Notes: generated by a model not told the origin, from the letters alone. Numbered from the stretch's first letter, positions 18,576 through 28,838 are shown. The stretch: 64,000 bases of DNA from Oscillospiraceae bacterium (GCA_009784725.1 WQXS01000004.1:62001-126000); one strand, 5' to 3'. A program made the numbers and translations.

Positions 18576-21161
18576 ATGCCGAAGAAAGAAAAAACGGGAG
18601 ACATCAGTTATCCCGAGCAAAAAATAATAACAGCACCTCTGGAAGAAGAAATGGAGACATCATTTCTGACATATGCAATGTCGGTTATTATCGACAGAGC
18701 GCTTCCCGATGTACGTGACGGTTTAAAACCAATTCACCGCCGCATTCTGTATACAATGCATGAGAGCGGTCTTACAAGCGATAAACCGTTTCGCAAAGCT
18801 GCGACAGCCGTAGGAGATATCATGGGCCGTTATCATCCGCACGGCAATGATTCGATATATGATGCAATGGTCCGTATGGCACAGGATTTTTCGATGCGTT
18901 ATATGCTCGTATCGGGTCACGGAAACTTTGGCTCCGTAGACGGCGACCCTCCTGCAGCAATGCGATATACAGAGGCAAGACTTTCGAGAATCTCCGACGA
19001 AATGCTGCGGGAAATCGGCAAGGAAACAGTTAACTGGGATCCAAACTATGATGAAACACGCAAACAGCCCCGGGTTTTACCAAGCAGATTTCCAAATCTT
19101 CTGGTCAACGGTTCAAGCGGAATAGCTGTCGGAATGACAACTAATATACCTCCGCATAATTTAACCGAAGTAATTAACGCAGTTATTCATGTTATGAACA
19201 ATCCGGAAGCGGATTTGGACGATATTATGGAACATATCCACGGACCGGACTTCCCGACCCGCGGAATAATCATGGGCAGAGCAGGTATGAGAGCCGCTTA
19301 TGCCACAGGGCGCGGGCGCATCCGTGTCAGAGCGAGAACAGAAATGGAAGAGTTTTCGCAAGGCAGAACACGAATAATTGTTACCGAGCTTCCTTATCAG
19401 GTCAATAAAGCAAGGTTACTTGAATCAATTGCAGAAAACGTAAAAAATAAACGCATAGAAGGCTTGTCGGCAATGCGCGACGAATCCGACAGGGACGGAA
19501 TGCGTATTGTCATTGAGCTTAAACGTGATGCAAACGCTCAGGTTGTTCTCAACCGTCTGTATACGCAGACACAAATGCAAACAACATTTGCCATAGTAAT
19601 GCTGGCACTCGTAGATGACCAGTCACAGCCCCGGATACTTTCATTAAAACAAATGCTGGAGGAATATATTACATTCCAGCGTGAAATAGTACGCAGACGT
19701 ACAGAGTATGATCTGAAGAAAGCACGTGAAAGAGCTCATATTCTCGAAGGAATGCGCATTGCATGCGATAATATTGACGAAGTCATTCATATTATACGCA
19801 CCAGCTACGATAACGCAAAAGAACGGCTCATGGAAAGATTTGAGCTGAGTGAAATTCAAGCTCAGGCAATATTGGAAATGCGCCTTAGAAGCCTTCAGGG
19901 TCTCGAAATTGAAAAAATAGAAAACGAATATAACGAACTGCAGAAAATGATAGAGTACTATATAATGCTGCTCGATAATCCCGATAAGCTCGATGAGGTC
20001 CTGATTGAAGAAATGTCAGAAATCCGCGATAAATACGGTGATGAACGCCGTACGGAAATCGCAGTTGTCGAAGATGAAATCGACATTGAAGATTTAATTG
20101 ACGAAGAGGAATGTGTTTACACCCTCACCCATGCCGGCTATATTAAGCGGTTACCCGCAAGCACTTACAGAGCACAAAGGCGCGGCGGCCGGGGAATAAT
20201 GGCAATGACAACAAAAGAAGAGGATTATGTTGAAACATTGTTTACCGCATCCACCCATGACTATATCCTTTTCTTCACAAACCTCGGGAGAGTATACCGC
20301 AAGAAAGGATATATGATTCCCGAAGCGGGACGTCAGGCAAGAGGAACAAACATTGTCAATATTCTGCCGATGCAGCCGGGAGAAAAAGTCTCTGCTATGA
20401 TAAGAATGCGTGAGTTTGCCGAGGAGGAGTACCTTGTTATGGTTACACGTAAAGGTACGGTTAAACGCATGAGAAAAACAGAGCTGCGGAATATCAAAAA
20501 TGTCGGAATCCGAGCACTTACACTCAGTGATGATGATGAGCTGATATCGGTTCGCGATACGGACGGTATGCAAAAAATATTAATAGCAACAAACAACGGA
20601 ATGGCTATTTGCTTTAAGGAAACAGATGTTCGCGCAATGGGAAGAGCTGCTGCAGGTGTCCGCGGCATTAGATTACGTAAAGGCGACTATTGCGTCGGTG
20701 CTGCACGTGCAAGAGACGGCGGTGCATTATTAACCGTTACAGAAAAAGGGTATGGAAAACGTACCGAAATAAGCGAATACCTGCGGGGAGACGAAGGAGA
20801 AGCTCAAAACCGCGGAGGATACGGCAAAAAGAATCAGACAATCACCGATAAAACAGGTAAGGTTGCCGATATCAAGGTCGTTGATGATAATGACGATATA
20901 ATGATTATTTCAGATGACGGCACAATAATCCGCATGGCAGCAACAGATATCAGAATTATCGGACGTACAACACAGGGCGTACGATTAATGCGCACAGGAA
21001 AAGAAACAAAAGTCATTTCAATAGCCCGTACTGAAAAAGAAGACGAAGAGGACGAGGATATTATTGATGAGCATGAAACAACTTCAGATGATTCTAAAGA
21101 GGATAATGAAGAAATAGCAACAGAGGTTTCAAATGAAACAGCTGTGCAAGATGAAGAATAA
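18576..21161 (+). CDS. gyrA: DNA gyrase subunit A
   Basis: DNA-cleaving subunit of gyrase. The catalytic tyrosine is Tyr131 ([10 protein letters not shown]). The C-terminal beta-pinwheel (about 510-815) carries the GyrA-box-like QRRGGRG. The last 45 or so residues are very acidic (Glu/Asp-rich), a tail of variable function in other gyrases. The quinolone-determining loop reads [12 protein letters not shown]: the position equal to E. coli Ser83 is Asp92 here, and Asp96 corresponds to E. coli Asp87. The stop overlaps the rnhA start by one base. Confidence 0.97.
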   Translation: MPKKEKTGDISYPEQKIITAPLEEEMETSFLTYAMSVIIDRALPDVRDGLKPIHRRILYTMHESGLTSDKPFRKAATAVGDIMGRYHPHGNDSIYDAMVRMAQDFSMRYMLVSGHGNFGSVDGDPPAAMRYTEARLSRISDEMLREIGKETVNWDPNYDETRKQPRVLPSRFPNLLVNGSSGIAVGMTTNIPPHNLTEVINAVIHVMNNPEADLDDIMEHIHGPDFPTRGIIMGRAGMRAAYATGRGRIRVRARTEMEEFSQGRTRIIVTELPYQVNKARLLESIAENVKNKRIEGLSAMRDESDRDGMRIVIELKRDANAQVVLNRLYTQTQMQTTFAIVMLALVDDQSQPRILSLKQMLEEYITFQREIVRRRTEYDLKKARERAHILEGMRIACDNIDEVIHIIRTSYDNAKERLMERFELSEIQAQAILEMRLRSLQGLEIEKIENEYNELQKMIEYYIMLLDNPDKLDEVLIEEMSEIRDKYGDERRTEIAVVEDEIDIEDLIDEEECVYTLTHAGYIKRLPASTYRAQRRGGRGIMAMTTKEEDYVETLFTASTHDYILFFTNLGRVYRKKGYMIPEAGRQARGTNIVNILPMQPGEKVSAMIRMREFAEEEYLVMVTRKGTVKRMRKTELRNIKNVGIRALTLSDDDELISVRDTDGMQKILIATNNGMAICFKETDVRAMGRAAAGVRGIRLRKGDYCVGAARARDGGALLTVTEKGYGKRTEISEYLRGDEGEAQNRGGYGKKNQTITDKTGKVADIKVVDDNDDIMIISDDGTIIRMAATDIRIIGRTTQGVRLMRTGKETKVISIARTEKEDEEDEDIIDEHETTSDDSKEDNEEIATEVSNETAVQDEE

Positions 21162-21607
21162 TGAAAAATGTGACGATTTATACTGATGGAGCATGCAGAG
21201 GAAATCCCGGTCCGGGCGGCTGGGGTGCGATACTAATGTATGGAAGCAAAAAAAAAGAACTCAGCGGCGGTGAAATCAGCACAACAAACAACCGAATGGA
21301 GCTCATATCGGTAATATCAGCACTTGAAGCACTAAAAGAACCCTGTAAAGTTATGCTTTACACGGATTCTCAATATGTTGCAAATGCTATAAATTTAGGG
21401 TGGCTTGATTCATGGAAAGCAAAAGGATGGAAACGCAAAGGCGGCGAGGTAAAAAACCCCGACCTGTGGGTTAAGCTTGTTGCGCTGCTTGAAACTCACA
21501 AAGTTACATTTACATGGGTCAAAGGACATGCGGAGAATGAGCTGAATAACCGTTGTGATGAGCTTGCCGTAGCGGAAAGCAAAAAATACAAAGAGATGTC
21601 ACCTTGA
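21161..21607 (+). CDS. rnhA: ribonuclease HI
   Basis: Cuts RNA in RNA-DNA hybrids. All active-site residues are present: Asp9 ([14 protein letters not shown]), Glu47 (NNRMEL), Asp69 (LYTDSQYV), His123 (VKGHAENE) and Asp133 (RCDELA). The 148-residue length and the basic handle-like KGWKRKGG match the E. coli type. Translation is coupled to gyrA (TAATG), so it ends the dnaA-gyrA gene block. Confidence 0.97.
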   Translation: MKNVTIYTDGACRGNPGPGGWGAILMYGSKKKELSGGEISTTNNRMELISVISALEALKEPCKVMLYTDSQYVANAINLGWLDSWKAKGWKRKGGEVKNPDLWVKLVALLETHKVTFTWVKGHAENELNNRCDELAVAESKKYKEMSP

Positions 21608-21625
21608 TGTAACGTAGGGTCATTA

Positions 21626-22387
21626 TTATTCTTCGCTGCACTCAGATAAACCGGCAGGACTTACAAATGCATATATATCCTCATTAAACCGCTCTATTGC
21701 AGCGGTTTTAAGCTTTGCTGCATCAATTAACGTGCAGCTTGCCGAACAAACCGTCCCGTCTCGGATATCCGGATAAGATAAAATATCCCGAATCCGCGGA
21801 TATTCCTGCTCCCAGCCTTTAAAGTTATGGGTGTAATAATCCTTTTCGCTTATTTTTCCCGTTTCATCCTTGAGTGAATACCGGGTCATTTCTGTATTTA
21901 ACACATATGGGGTATTTACTATTTCTTCAAGTCCGTGCATAAAAGTGCATGAATACAGAATATCTCCGATAAACAGGATTTTCCCTTTATGCTTTAATAA
22001 AAGCATAAAAGGTGAATTTGAGCCTACAGGTGTATTGTCAATATAGTGTAATGATGTCAGCTCATCGGCAAGCGCACCCCATGCAAAAACAGAATGTGTC
22101 GGATGCATGCTTCGCCTGACACCTTCCATTTCCATAAAAGTAAGAGGAAGAATACCGACACAGGGTTTGCTTTCTGTTATCGAGAAATTCGGATTATCGG
22201 ATGTTACAGATTCATATGTCAGAGCCGGCAGCAGAAGCGTTCCGCCGGGTGTGAGTACTTGCATGAGTCCGGATAGAAATTCTCTTGGAGTTATATTTGT
22301 TCCAAGGGCTTTCATTGATGAATGCATTAATACAACATCGCCGGGAGATACTCCGAGATTTAACAGCTGTGAGTGTATATCTGTCAT
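21626..22387 (-). CDS. AAC(3)-family N-acetyltransferase
   Basis: A 253-residue member of the family that includes aminoglycoside 3-N-acetyltransferases, using acetyl-CoA. The N-terminal GDVVLMHSSMKALG and LTPGGTLLLPALTYES, and MHPTHSVFAWG in the middle, are characteristic. It is the last gene of a minus-strand operon with DUF4127, a ROK kinase and a TIM-barrel isomerase, which suggests a sugar or amino-sugar substrate instead of resistance. That is inference: many chromosomal members of this family have no shown drug activity. RBS AAAGG precedes the ATG. Confidence 0.85.
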   Translation of the reverse strand: MTDIHSQLLNLGVSPGDVVLMHSSMKALGTNITPREFLSGLMQVLTPGGTLLLPALTYESVTSDNPNFSITESKPCVGILPLTFMEMEGVRRSMHPTHSVFAWGALADELTSLHYIDNTPVGSNSPFMLLLKHKGKILFIGDILYSCTFMHGLEEIVNTPYVLNTEMTRYSLKDETGKISEKDYYTHNFKGWEQEYPRIRDILSYPDIRDGTVCSASCTLIDAAKLKTAAIERFNEDIYAFVSPAGLSECSEE

Positions 22388-22435
22388 TTCTGAAAAAACC
22401 TTTCGGGTTAGCTTTGGTGATTATAGAAACAGATA

Positions 22436-23974
22436 TTATATCAAGGAATTATCCACGCTAATACCGACTTCAAACATTCTGTTCCATGGCATATAACAAT
22501 CTGTTACAGTAACTTTATTATTTTTGCTGCTTAGGTATGCATCCGCAAAGTTCTGCAGGCGTTTTTGCACAATCTCCGCAACCTTGCCGCGCTGCCCGTC
22601 GAGGATATACGAGTCAAGACCAAGTAAAAGCAGCTCTTCGATAATGACATCACGCCGCACTATGCAGCAAAAACCAATGTCCTCAAGGTATCGCAGTGCA
22701 AGGAAATCACGATATGCATCGGTGTTTCCGTAAATCGCAAACAGCATTCCCATCGGAAGACAGGTGCCGATTGAGTTGGAGGATGTGTTCCAGCCGGCAT
22801 AACCGGCAATCTTCCATAATAAACCCTTTTGCCGAAGCAAACGGAGAAGTAACGGATCGCCGCCGTTACAATAAGCGATATCCGCAAAAACAACCTTTTT
22901 ATTAAGTTTTTCAATAGCATAATCGGCATATTCAATCAGCTCTATAAGTGTTCTGTTTGCATTGTACTCCGGTGTTTGCGGCAATGAAATTCCGGAGTCT
23001 ATTTCTGTATATCTGTCTTGCATCTTACCGCTTGGGATATTAACCATCAAAATAATATCAGCTTCTGTTGCACATGAAGCAACAAGGCCGCCTGCTGCAA
23101 GAATATGATATTTTATTGTTTCACCAACAAGCCTGTCCTCATAATCGGGTATAACAGCACTGCCTACACTGCATGCGAATTTAACAAACACAAGAGGTCT
23201 TTTGTTTTCACGTTTATTTATGGCTCTTGCAAGCAATGTGTTAACCACGGCATCGGCATCCGGATACATATAGACACAAAGCTCAATATTGAGCCTGCGT
23301 ATCTCATTACGTATAAGCTGCTGGTCTTTGGCAGTTAAGCCGTAAGGCGAAGCATCGTCCTGCGGAAACAGTGTTAATGCAAACAAACCCTCTGCAGCAA
23401 GTTCAACAACCTTTTTATTTACTTCAATGTTTACGGCACGCCTGTCAAGATAGTCGCCGAGAAATTCATGGGGAAGCCTTTTAACGATATCCTCTAATTC
23501 GGCATTTTCCTCTTCTGTTGCTATAAACAGCTCCTTACGGTGTTCAATAACTCCAAGGCGGTGGATATCTGCACCCCAGTTCCCGTAATAATCAGGCTCC
23601 TCCTCACTGCTTGAATAGGTAGGGTTTCTCATTATTAAATTAAATACATACATATTTAACTCAGGATGGTTCTTTTTTATGTCTCTGAGCCGTTCGAGCT
23701 TTGCAATCAGAACATCACTGCTGTTATTATGCAGGCGGGACGGCACGATGCCTGAAAAAAGTAATGTGTCAATTGAAATAATAGCGTCATCACAGCTTTT
23801 TACATTTTCAATAAACCATGACCATATTGCCTCGACATCTCCGGCTATTTTCTTTTTTCCGAGAATATCCCTTGGGGGAATAATCAACTCATAATCAGTA
23901 CATTTTGCCAGCATTTGGGGGAAATCATAATTGCATGGTCTTTCATCCAGCGGGATTAATAGTATCTTTTTCAT
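22436..23974 (-). CDS. DUF4127 family protein
   Basis: A soluble 512-residue protein recognised as DUF4127 from its opening (MKKILLIPLDERPCNYDFPQ), IDTLLFSGIVPSRLH and the later GGDPLLLRLLR and WNTSSNSIG motifs. Biochemical function is not known to me. The many conserved Asp, Arg and Asn residues at strand ends suggest an enzyme. It is flanked by a ROK sugar kinase and an AAC(3)-family protein with short gaps (16 and 48 bp), so a role in sugar processing is plausible. RBS GAGGT precedes ATG. Confidence 0.85.
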   Translation of the reverse strand: MKKILLIPLDERPCNYDFPQMLAKCTDYELIIPPRDILGKKKIAGDVEAIWSWFIENVKSCDDAIISIDTLLFSGIVPSRLHNNSSDVLIAKLERLRDIKKNHPELNMYVFNLIMRNPTYSSSEEEPDYYGNWGADIHRLGVIEHRKELFIATEEENAELEDIVKRLPHEFLGDYLDRRAVNIEVNKKVVELAAEGLFALTLFPQDDASPYGLTAKDQQLIRNEIRRLNIELCVYMYPDADAVVNTLLARAINKRENKRPLVFVKFACSVGSAVIPDYEDRLVGETIKYHILAAGGLVASCATEADIILMVNIPSGKMQDRYTEIDSGISLPQTPEYNANRTLIELIEYADYAIEKLNKKVVFADIAYCNGGDPLLLRLLRQKGLLWKIAGYAGWNTSSNSIGTCLPMGMLFAIYGNTDAYRDFLALRYLEDIGFCCIVRRDVIIEELLLLGLDSYILDGQRGKVAEIVQKRLQNFADAYLSSKNNKVTVTDCYMPWNRMFEVGISVDNSLI

Positions 23975-23990
23975 TTATACCTCAATTTTT

Positions 23991-24947
23991 TCAGTTTCCG
24001 ACTCCGAATAATGCAGCACCGATAATTCCTGCATCATTTCCAAGCTCCGCTTTTATTATCGGTGGTATTTCACCATCTCCTGTTTTAAATATCATGGTCT
24101 CGACAATACTGTCCAAAGGACCGAATAACGGCTCTCCTGCTTCGCAAACACCGCCGCCGAGAATAACGGCCTGCGGCCTGAGAGCATTGCAAAGAGTTGC
24201 AATTCCCGCACCAAGATACTTGACGTAATCATCAACTATAATTTTGGCTGCTTTATCACCTTGTTTTACGGCATCAAAAATTATTCTGCCGTTAACACGG
24301 GAAAATTCTCCGTCACATAGCTTATATAACAATGAGTCCGGATACTCCGCCATAATACGCAGCGCTTCGCGTATTAAACCGGTCACGGACGCATAAGCTT
24401 CCAGACAACCGCGGGCACCGCAGCCGCAAGGCTCACCATCGACAACAATTATTATATGACCGGGTTCGGTACCGAAACCGCAGCCGGTGAAGATTTTTTT
24501 ATCAAAGACAAAGCCTCCGCCGACCCCTGTGCCTAAAGTGAGCAGTATTACATTATCATAATCCCTTGCCGCTCCTGCATATACTTCGGCCAAAGCTGCA
24601 GCATCGGCGTCATTACCCAGAAATACAGGCATATCCCAGTGTTTTTTGAATATTGGGATGAAATCCAGGTTATTCCATCCTAAATTTGGTGTTTTAATAA
24701 TAATATTGGTTCTGCTGTTGACAGCACCGGGGACACCGATTCCAATATGCTCTATATCATTTTCGGAAATTCCCGCCATATGAGCAACAGCTTTGCCTGC
24801 AGCGGCCATATCTGCAATTACTTCCTCAGCGGAGCGGTGAGCCTGTGTAGGGACAGAGTGTTTTTTTACAATTCCGTAATCTTCATTAATAATACCGACT
24901 TTAATATCGGTGCCGCCAAGGTCTATGCCCAGATAGTATTTACCCAT
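23991..24947 (-). CDS. ROK-family sugar kinase
   Basis: ATP-dependent kinase of glucose or an amino sugar. The N-terminal phosphate-binding motif DLGGTDIKVG, the active-site region GNDADAAALAE, TLGTGVGGG and the zinc-binding CGCGARGCLEAYAS are all present, with no HTH domain, so it is an enzyme, not a repressor. The start at 24947 (MGKYYLGID, 318 residues) is preferred to 24959, because the AGGAG site directly abuts the upstream ATG with no spacing. It lies in the operon with the isomerase, DUF4127 and AAC(3)-family genes. Confidence 0.92.
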   Translation of the reverse strand: MGKYYLGIDLGGTDIKVGIINEDYGIVKKHSVPTQAHRSAEEVIADMAAAGKAVAHMAGISENDIEHIGIGVPGAVNSRTNIIIKTPNLGWNNLDFIPIFKKHWDMPVFLGNDADAAALAEVYAGAARDYDNVILLTLGTGVGGGFVFDKKIFTGCGFGTEPGHIIIVVDGEPCGCGARGCLEAYASVTGLIREALRIMAEYPDSLLYKLCDGEFSRVNGRIIFDAVKQGDKAAKIIVDDYVKYLGAGIATLCNALRPQAVILGGGVCEAGEPLFGPLDSIVETMIFKTGDGEIPPIIKAELGNDAGIIGAALFGVGN

Positions 24948-24996
24948 TGTTAATTCCATCTCCTATGTTAATTATTACGTATCTCCGGGGTGTTTT

Positions 24997-25908
24997 CTAA
25001 ACGAACTGCCGCATGTAACGATAGCTTTGCTCGATGCCTCTTTTTACATCTTCTTCGGAGCCTTCAAATGCCCGGTCTTCTATTTCAATGCAGGCATAAC
25101 CCTTATATCCGATTTCATTAAGTGCACTGCATAAAGCGGCAAAATCCACATCACCAAGACCGGGTAGTTTGGGAGCATGCCATAATGACGGATAAGACAT
25201 AACACCGTATTCGTCAAGTTTATCCTGATAAACCATTAAATCTTTTATATGCATGTGGAATATTTTATCTTTAAACTCATAAACAGGTTTAATATAATCT
25301 GCCATTAATAAGCACGGGTGTGACGGATCATAATTTAAACCAAGATAATCGCTTGGAATTAGCTCAAACATTTTTCTCCATATTGCCGGTGTTGAAGCAA
25401 GATTGTTCCCACCGGGATATTCATCCTTTGTAAAATACATCGGACAGTTTTCAATACCGATTTTAACCTTATTATTTTCTGCGTGTTTAATTATGGGTGT
25501 CCAAACTTCCTTGTAGATCTCCAGGTTTTCTTCAACAGTTTTGTTTTTGTCTTTGCCGATAAATGTTGTTAGCATGTTTATTCCCATCTGAGCAGAAACA
25601 TCAATAAGAGCCATTATATGATTTACTGCAATCTCTCTTGCCTCCAAATCACTGTCGAGCGGGTTTGGATAATATGCGAGAGAGCTGATAGCAAGGCCTT
25701 TATTTGCAGCGTAATTGAGATAATAATCCATTTTTTCGCGAGTTATATCGGTAATATCTATGTGGGTAACACCCGCATATCGTCTTGCAGCTTTTCCTTT
25801 CGGCCAGCAGCAGACTTCAACACATTTAAAGCCGACGTCTGCAGCATAGTCAAAAACCTGCTCAAATGTATTGTCCGGTAAAATCGCCGATAACAGTCCT
25901 AGTTTCAT
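24997..25908 (-). CDS. sugar phosphate isomerase/epimerase (TIM barrel)
   Basis: A 303-residue xylose-isomerase-like TIM barrel (AP endonuclease 2 superfamily). MKLGLLSAIL opens the barrel, and the metal-site pattern is visible in KIGIENCP, GLNYDPSHP, FHMHIKD and YACIEIED. The start at 25908 is chosen over 26019, because AGAAAGG precedes it and the upstream extension is not barrel-like and overlaps the promoter. It is the first gene of the four-gene operon. Such proteins often epimerise or isomerise keto-sugars or inosose; the substrate is unknown. Confidence 0.9.
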   Translation of the reverse strand: MKLGLLSAILPDNTFEQVFDYAADVGFKCVEVCCWPKGKAARRYAGVTHIDITDITREKMDYYLNYAANKGLAISSLAYYPNPLDSDLEAREIAVNHIMALIDVSAQMGINMLTTFIGKDKNKTVEENLEIYKEVWTPIIKHAENNKVKIGIENCPMYFTKDEYPGGNNLASTPAIWRKMFELIPSDYLGLNYDPSHPCLLMADYIKPVYEFKDKIFHMHIKDLMVYQDKLDEYGVMSYPSLWHAPKLPGLGDVDFAALCSALNEIGYKGYACIEIEDRAFEGSEEDVKRGIEQSYRYMRQFV

Positions 25909-25953
25909 ATTTATCAATCCGTACCTTTCTTGTTTTATTATTTTATTACTGGT

Positions 25954-25982
25954 ATTATAACAAGAGTTCCATAAAAAAGGAA
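25954..25982 (-). promoter_or_regulatory. promoter of the isomerase/ROK/DUF4127/AAC(3) operon
   Basis: On the minus strand, TTCCTT (25982-25977), a 17-bp spacer and TATAAT (25959-25954) preceded by TGT form an extended -10 promoter. Transcription should begin near 25947, giving a leader of about 40 bases. Confidence 0.6.
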
Positions 25983-26048
25983 TCATGAAATGATTCTTAT
26001 TTAAATAAAAGCGTTTCACCGAGAGAATCGAGGTATAACAAGAGTTCC
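25956..26048. repeat. 15-bp direct repeat in the operon promoter
   Basis: TATAACAAGAGTTCC occurs at 25956-25970 and again at 26034-26048, 78 bp apart in the same orientation. The first copy overlaps the -10 and spacer of the minus-strand promoter. The second lies just before the divergent gene at 26101. It could be an operator pair for a local regulator, or a duplicated promoter fragment. Confidence 0.6.
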
Positions 26049-26100
26049 TTTAGAATGGAAACATATTTATATGTTTATAGTTTATAAAAGGATAAATTAA

Positions 26101-26814
26101 ATGGAAACACCTGTAGGAGCACCACTTGGTGAAAAAATACGCATTGAGATAAAAAAGCTGCGTGAAATGACATTCAAGCAAAAGATTGAACATATATGGG
26201 AGTATTATAAACCACTGCTGATTACTATAGTAATTGTTGTGGCATTGACTGCAAGCTTATTAAATGCATTTGTATTTAACCCGTCTCCCAAAGCCATTAT
26301 TTTCATCTCCTGGAATGGAGGACTTGTCTCAATTGACCATCTCGATGAGTTGTTATATACCTTAGAGGATATAATGATTGATGAAGATGTCAATGAAGAG
26401 ATAATTCTTTCTCAAATGCTGGTTAATGAAGATGATTTGTCAATGGTTTATATGAATAATACCCGCTTGGCTGCAATGATTGCATCGAGGCAAATTGATG
26501 CATTTATCAACAGTCCGGCTATGCTGGACATGCACTCCGTAAACGGGTTTCTCCGGCCGGTTGACGATGATATTCTTGCGGCGATAAAAGCATTAAACCC
26601 CGGGATATATATGCATATTGAAGAAAATTTTGTCCACATGCATTATGAGCTTGCGGACGGCAGCCCTGCCGAGGGAATATTGGCAGTCAACATAGGAAAA
26701 AGCCCTTTGCTGACAAGACTGGGCTTTTTCGAACAGGATTTATTTTACAGTATAGCTGCAGGCACAGAGAGGCTGAATATAGTCATGGAAACATTGATTG
26801 TATTTTTTGAATAA
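26101..26814 (+). CDS. membrane-anchored protein of unknown function
   Basis: A 237-residue protein not recognised by function. A cytoplasmic, basic N-terminus (about 1-38, with TFKQKIEHIWEYYK) leads into one membrane segment (about 39-60), then an exported mixed alpha/beta domain to the end. The YYKPL...IV pattern before the membrane helix is common in Clostridial proteins of unknown role. RBS AAAGGA precedes ATG 26101. It is convergent with the downstream EAL/HDOD gene. Confidence 0.75.
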   Translation: METPVGAPLGEKIRIEIKKLREMTFKQKIEHIWEYYKPLLITIVIVVALTASLLNAFVFNPSPKAIIFISWNGGLVSIDHLDELLYTLEDIMIDEDVNEEIILSQMLVNEDDLSMVYMNNTRLAAMIASRQIDAFINSPAMLDMHSVNGFLRPVDDDILAAIKALNPGIYMHIEENFVHMHYELADGSPAEGILAVNIGKSPLLTRLGFFEQDLFYSIAAGTERLNIVMETLIVFFE

Positions 26815-26828
26815 TTATAGACAACCTG

Positions 26829-28067
26829 CTATTTTTCTTCATCAACCTCAATTGCGTCAAGAAGTGCTTTATACCAGACAAGGGCATCAACAAATGCTGT
26901 TGTAACTTCATCAAGCTCAAGTTCATATTTTACCATTTGAATTGCAATTTCATCCCAGTTTGCGTGCTCATAAGCATGGATAAATTCCAGTACCTTATAT
27001 AACTCGCCGGATTTATCTACAAGAGCGGCTCTAACACCTTCGTCAAGTGCAACTTCTTTAACTGCTTCTTCCATAGGTCTTTCAAGAATTACATCAAGCA
27101 GTGAAAACAGTCCGAGCATAAATAGGCTTGGTGCAAAAATGCCCATGTTATACGCTTTAGCAAGGTTTTCGGCAAATCTGGCACGTATTAGAGAAAGTTT
27201 TGTAACTTCGTTAGGTTTATCGTCGGCAAGCTGGATTGATATTGCAGCAGTAGCCCACCTTTTAACCTCTTTCTGGCCAAGGATTGCAACAGCATTTCTT
27301 ATTGATTCAATCTCACGGGGCATAACGGTATTAATAAAACGAAGCAGAGAAATTGACAGTGCGGGGTCGCGTCCGATTGTATCTGCGATATCTCCAAGGT
27401 CAAAGTCTTCTTCACTAAGGCGCTTCAAAAGTGTAAGAGCGTTTATTTTTACGGGGGAAATTTTTCCCGCTCCTTTTGTTATAGGCTGACTGAAAAACCC
27501 TCCGCAGTACAGAGTGTCGGGAAGTCCGACAAGTTTATTAAATATATCCATATCCGGAATATATGAAAGAACGATTTCTTTAAGCTTTGCAACGGCTTTC
27601 ATTGTTGCAATGAATTTTTCATCTATAGTGAAATCACGTATATCAACGATAATATAGTCAATAAATTCAAAGAGAGGGTTATTTGTAAGTCCTTCAGGCA
27701 TACCGTCTATTGCTATCTTAAAGCCCATCTCTTTTAGTTCGCCGCATTTTTCTATGACTGCGCCGTCGGCATTTATGTTTTTCTTAAGAACACAAACAAG
27801 CTGCTCGGGAGCGATATCAAGCACAATCGGGACTCTCATAAGAAGTTGAAATTCATTTATATCAACAAATAAAGGACAGCCGCCTGTGAGCGGTTCTACA
27901 CCAAGTGTTTTTACAAGGTCAAGACCGGGAGATAAAACAGCGTCGGACATGCTCATTTCTTCAACCATCATCCCAATGAGCTTTTTACCGCTCCTTGAGT
28001 TGAGCCTGTAGGCGCGAACGGACATATCCGAGTCAAAAAACGGAATAGCTATTATAAACGTTTTCAT
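26829..28067 (-). CDS. EAL/HDOD signalling protein (YuxH type)
   Basis: A 412-residue soluble signalling protein. The N-terminal half (about 1-195) has the fold of an EAL c-di-GMP phosphodiesterase domain, but the EAL and metal-ligand signatures are not evident, so it is likely inactive. The C-terminal half (about 205-400) is an HDOD domain, with DIADTIGRDPALSISLLRFIN and VAILGQKEVKRW. This two-part layout defines the YuxH/CdgJ-like family, which acts in motility or stress signalling in other bacteria. AAGGAG precedes the ATG. Confidence 0.88.
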   Translation of the reverse strand: MKTFIIAIPFFDSDMSVRAYRLNSRSGKKLIGMMVEEMSMSDAVLSPGLDLVKTLGVEPLTGGCPLFVDINEFQLLMRVPIVLDIAPEQLVCVLKKNINADGAVIEKCGELKEMGFKIAIDGMPEGLTNNPLFEFIDYIIVDIRDFTIDEKFIATMKAVAKLKEIVLSYIPDMDIFNKLVGLPDTLYCGGFFSQPITKGAGKISPVKINALTLLKRLSEEDFDLGDIADTIGRDPALSISLLRFINTVMPREIESIRNAVAILGQKEVKRWATAAISIQLADDKPNEVTKLSLIRARFAENLAKAYNMGIFAPSLFMLGLFSLLDVILERPMEEAVKEVALDEGVRAALVDKSGELYKVLEFIHAYEHANWDEIAIQMVKYELELDEVTTAFVDALVWYKALLDAIEVDEEK

Positions 28068-28118
28068 CCGGTGCTTCTCCTTATGCCTTAAAAATTGTAT
28101 GGAACATGCTGTAAACGC

Positions 28119-28664
28119 CTACCTGAAAATTCCTGCACTGAGCCAGTCGGGAATAACACCAAGTTCACTTAAAATTGTGCCGAGTTTAATTAAACTTGAA
28201 ACAACGCCAACAACAATACCTGCGATGGAAAGACCAAGTGTTCTCACATTTGTCCTTTTAACGAAACCGACTATTGAAAACCCTATGCTTGCCGGAAGAA
28301 GGATAAATGCATATGCAAAAACACCAACTATTGCAAGAACGAAACCAATTATTATATAACAATCAGTGATTGTAAACGGCTGTTTTACTCTTGGCGCATA
28401 AGACGGATAATATACAGGCTGCTGATACCCCGGCTGAGGACCCGGGCGTGATGGTGAAGCAGGGTATTGCGGTGACTGAGATCCGGGTGCTGCAGAGGGT
28501 GCGGAGTATGGAGCTGCGGGAACTTGCGGTGCTGCAGACGTCTGCGGTGCATCAGATGCAGACGGTGAAGTACTTTCAGACGGCTGAGTATTGAGATTAT
28601 TATTACATGATGAACAATAGTTATCTCCGGCATTATTTTCATTACCGCATTTTGAACAATTCAT
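28119..28664 (-). CDS. zinc-ribbon membrane protein (DUF4190-like)
   Basis: A 181-residue protein. Cys3, Cys6, Cys17 and Cys20 form an N-terminal zinc ribbon (CSKCG...CSSC). A Ser/Pro/Ala/Gln-rich linker runs to about residue 95, followed by two membrane segments (about 105-130 and 140-165). The start at 28664 is chosen for its AGGAGAG site six bases upstream; the longer in-frame start at 28697 would precede the ribbon with unrelated residues. Such proteins are common and of unknown function in Bacillota. Confidence 0.82.
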   Translation of the reverse strand: MNCSKCGNENNAGDNYCSSCNNNLNTQPSESTSPSASDAPQTSAAPQVPAAPYSAPSAAPGSQSPQYPASPSRPGPQPGYQQPVYYPSYAPRVKQPFTITDCYIIIGFVLAIVGVFAYAFILLPASIGFSIVGFVKRTNVRTLGLSIAGIVVGVVSSLIKLGTILSELGVIPDWLSAGIFR

Positions 28665-28754
28665 AAAAAACTCTCCTAAGTGATGTAATTGTATCAAAAT
28701 TCATTCTACACGCAGAGACAAGGAATGTCAACAAAATAGACGTTTTGAAAATCC

Positions 28755-28784
28755 TTGTTTTTGTGCAGTGCTTTCATTTATAAT
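28755..28784 (+). promoter_or_regulatory. promoter of the GH9 gene
   Basis: TTGTTT (28755-28760) and TATAAT (28779-28784) are separated by 18 bp, with start of transcription near 28791 and a leader of about 48 bases ending in AAGGAGAG before ATG 28839. Confidence 0.65.
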
Positions 28785-28838
28785 TTAGCTGTGATATATT
28801 ACAAGCATTAAGAAAAATACTGTAAGGAGAGAAATAAA

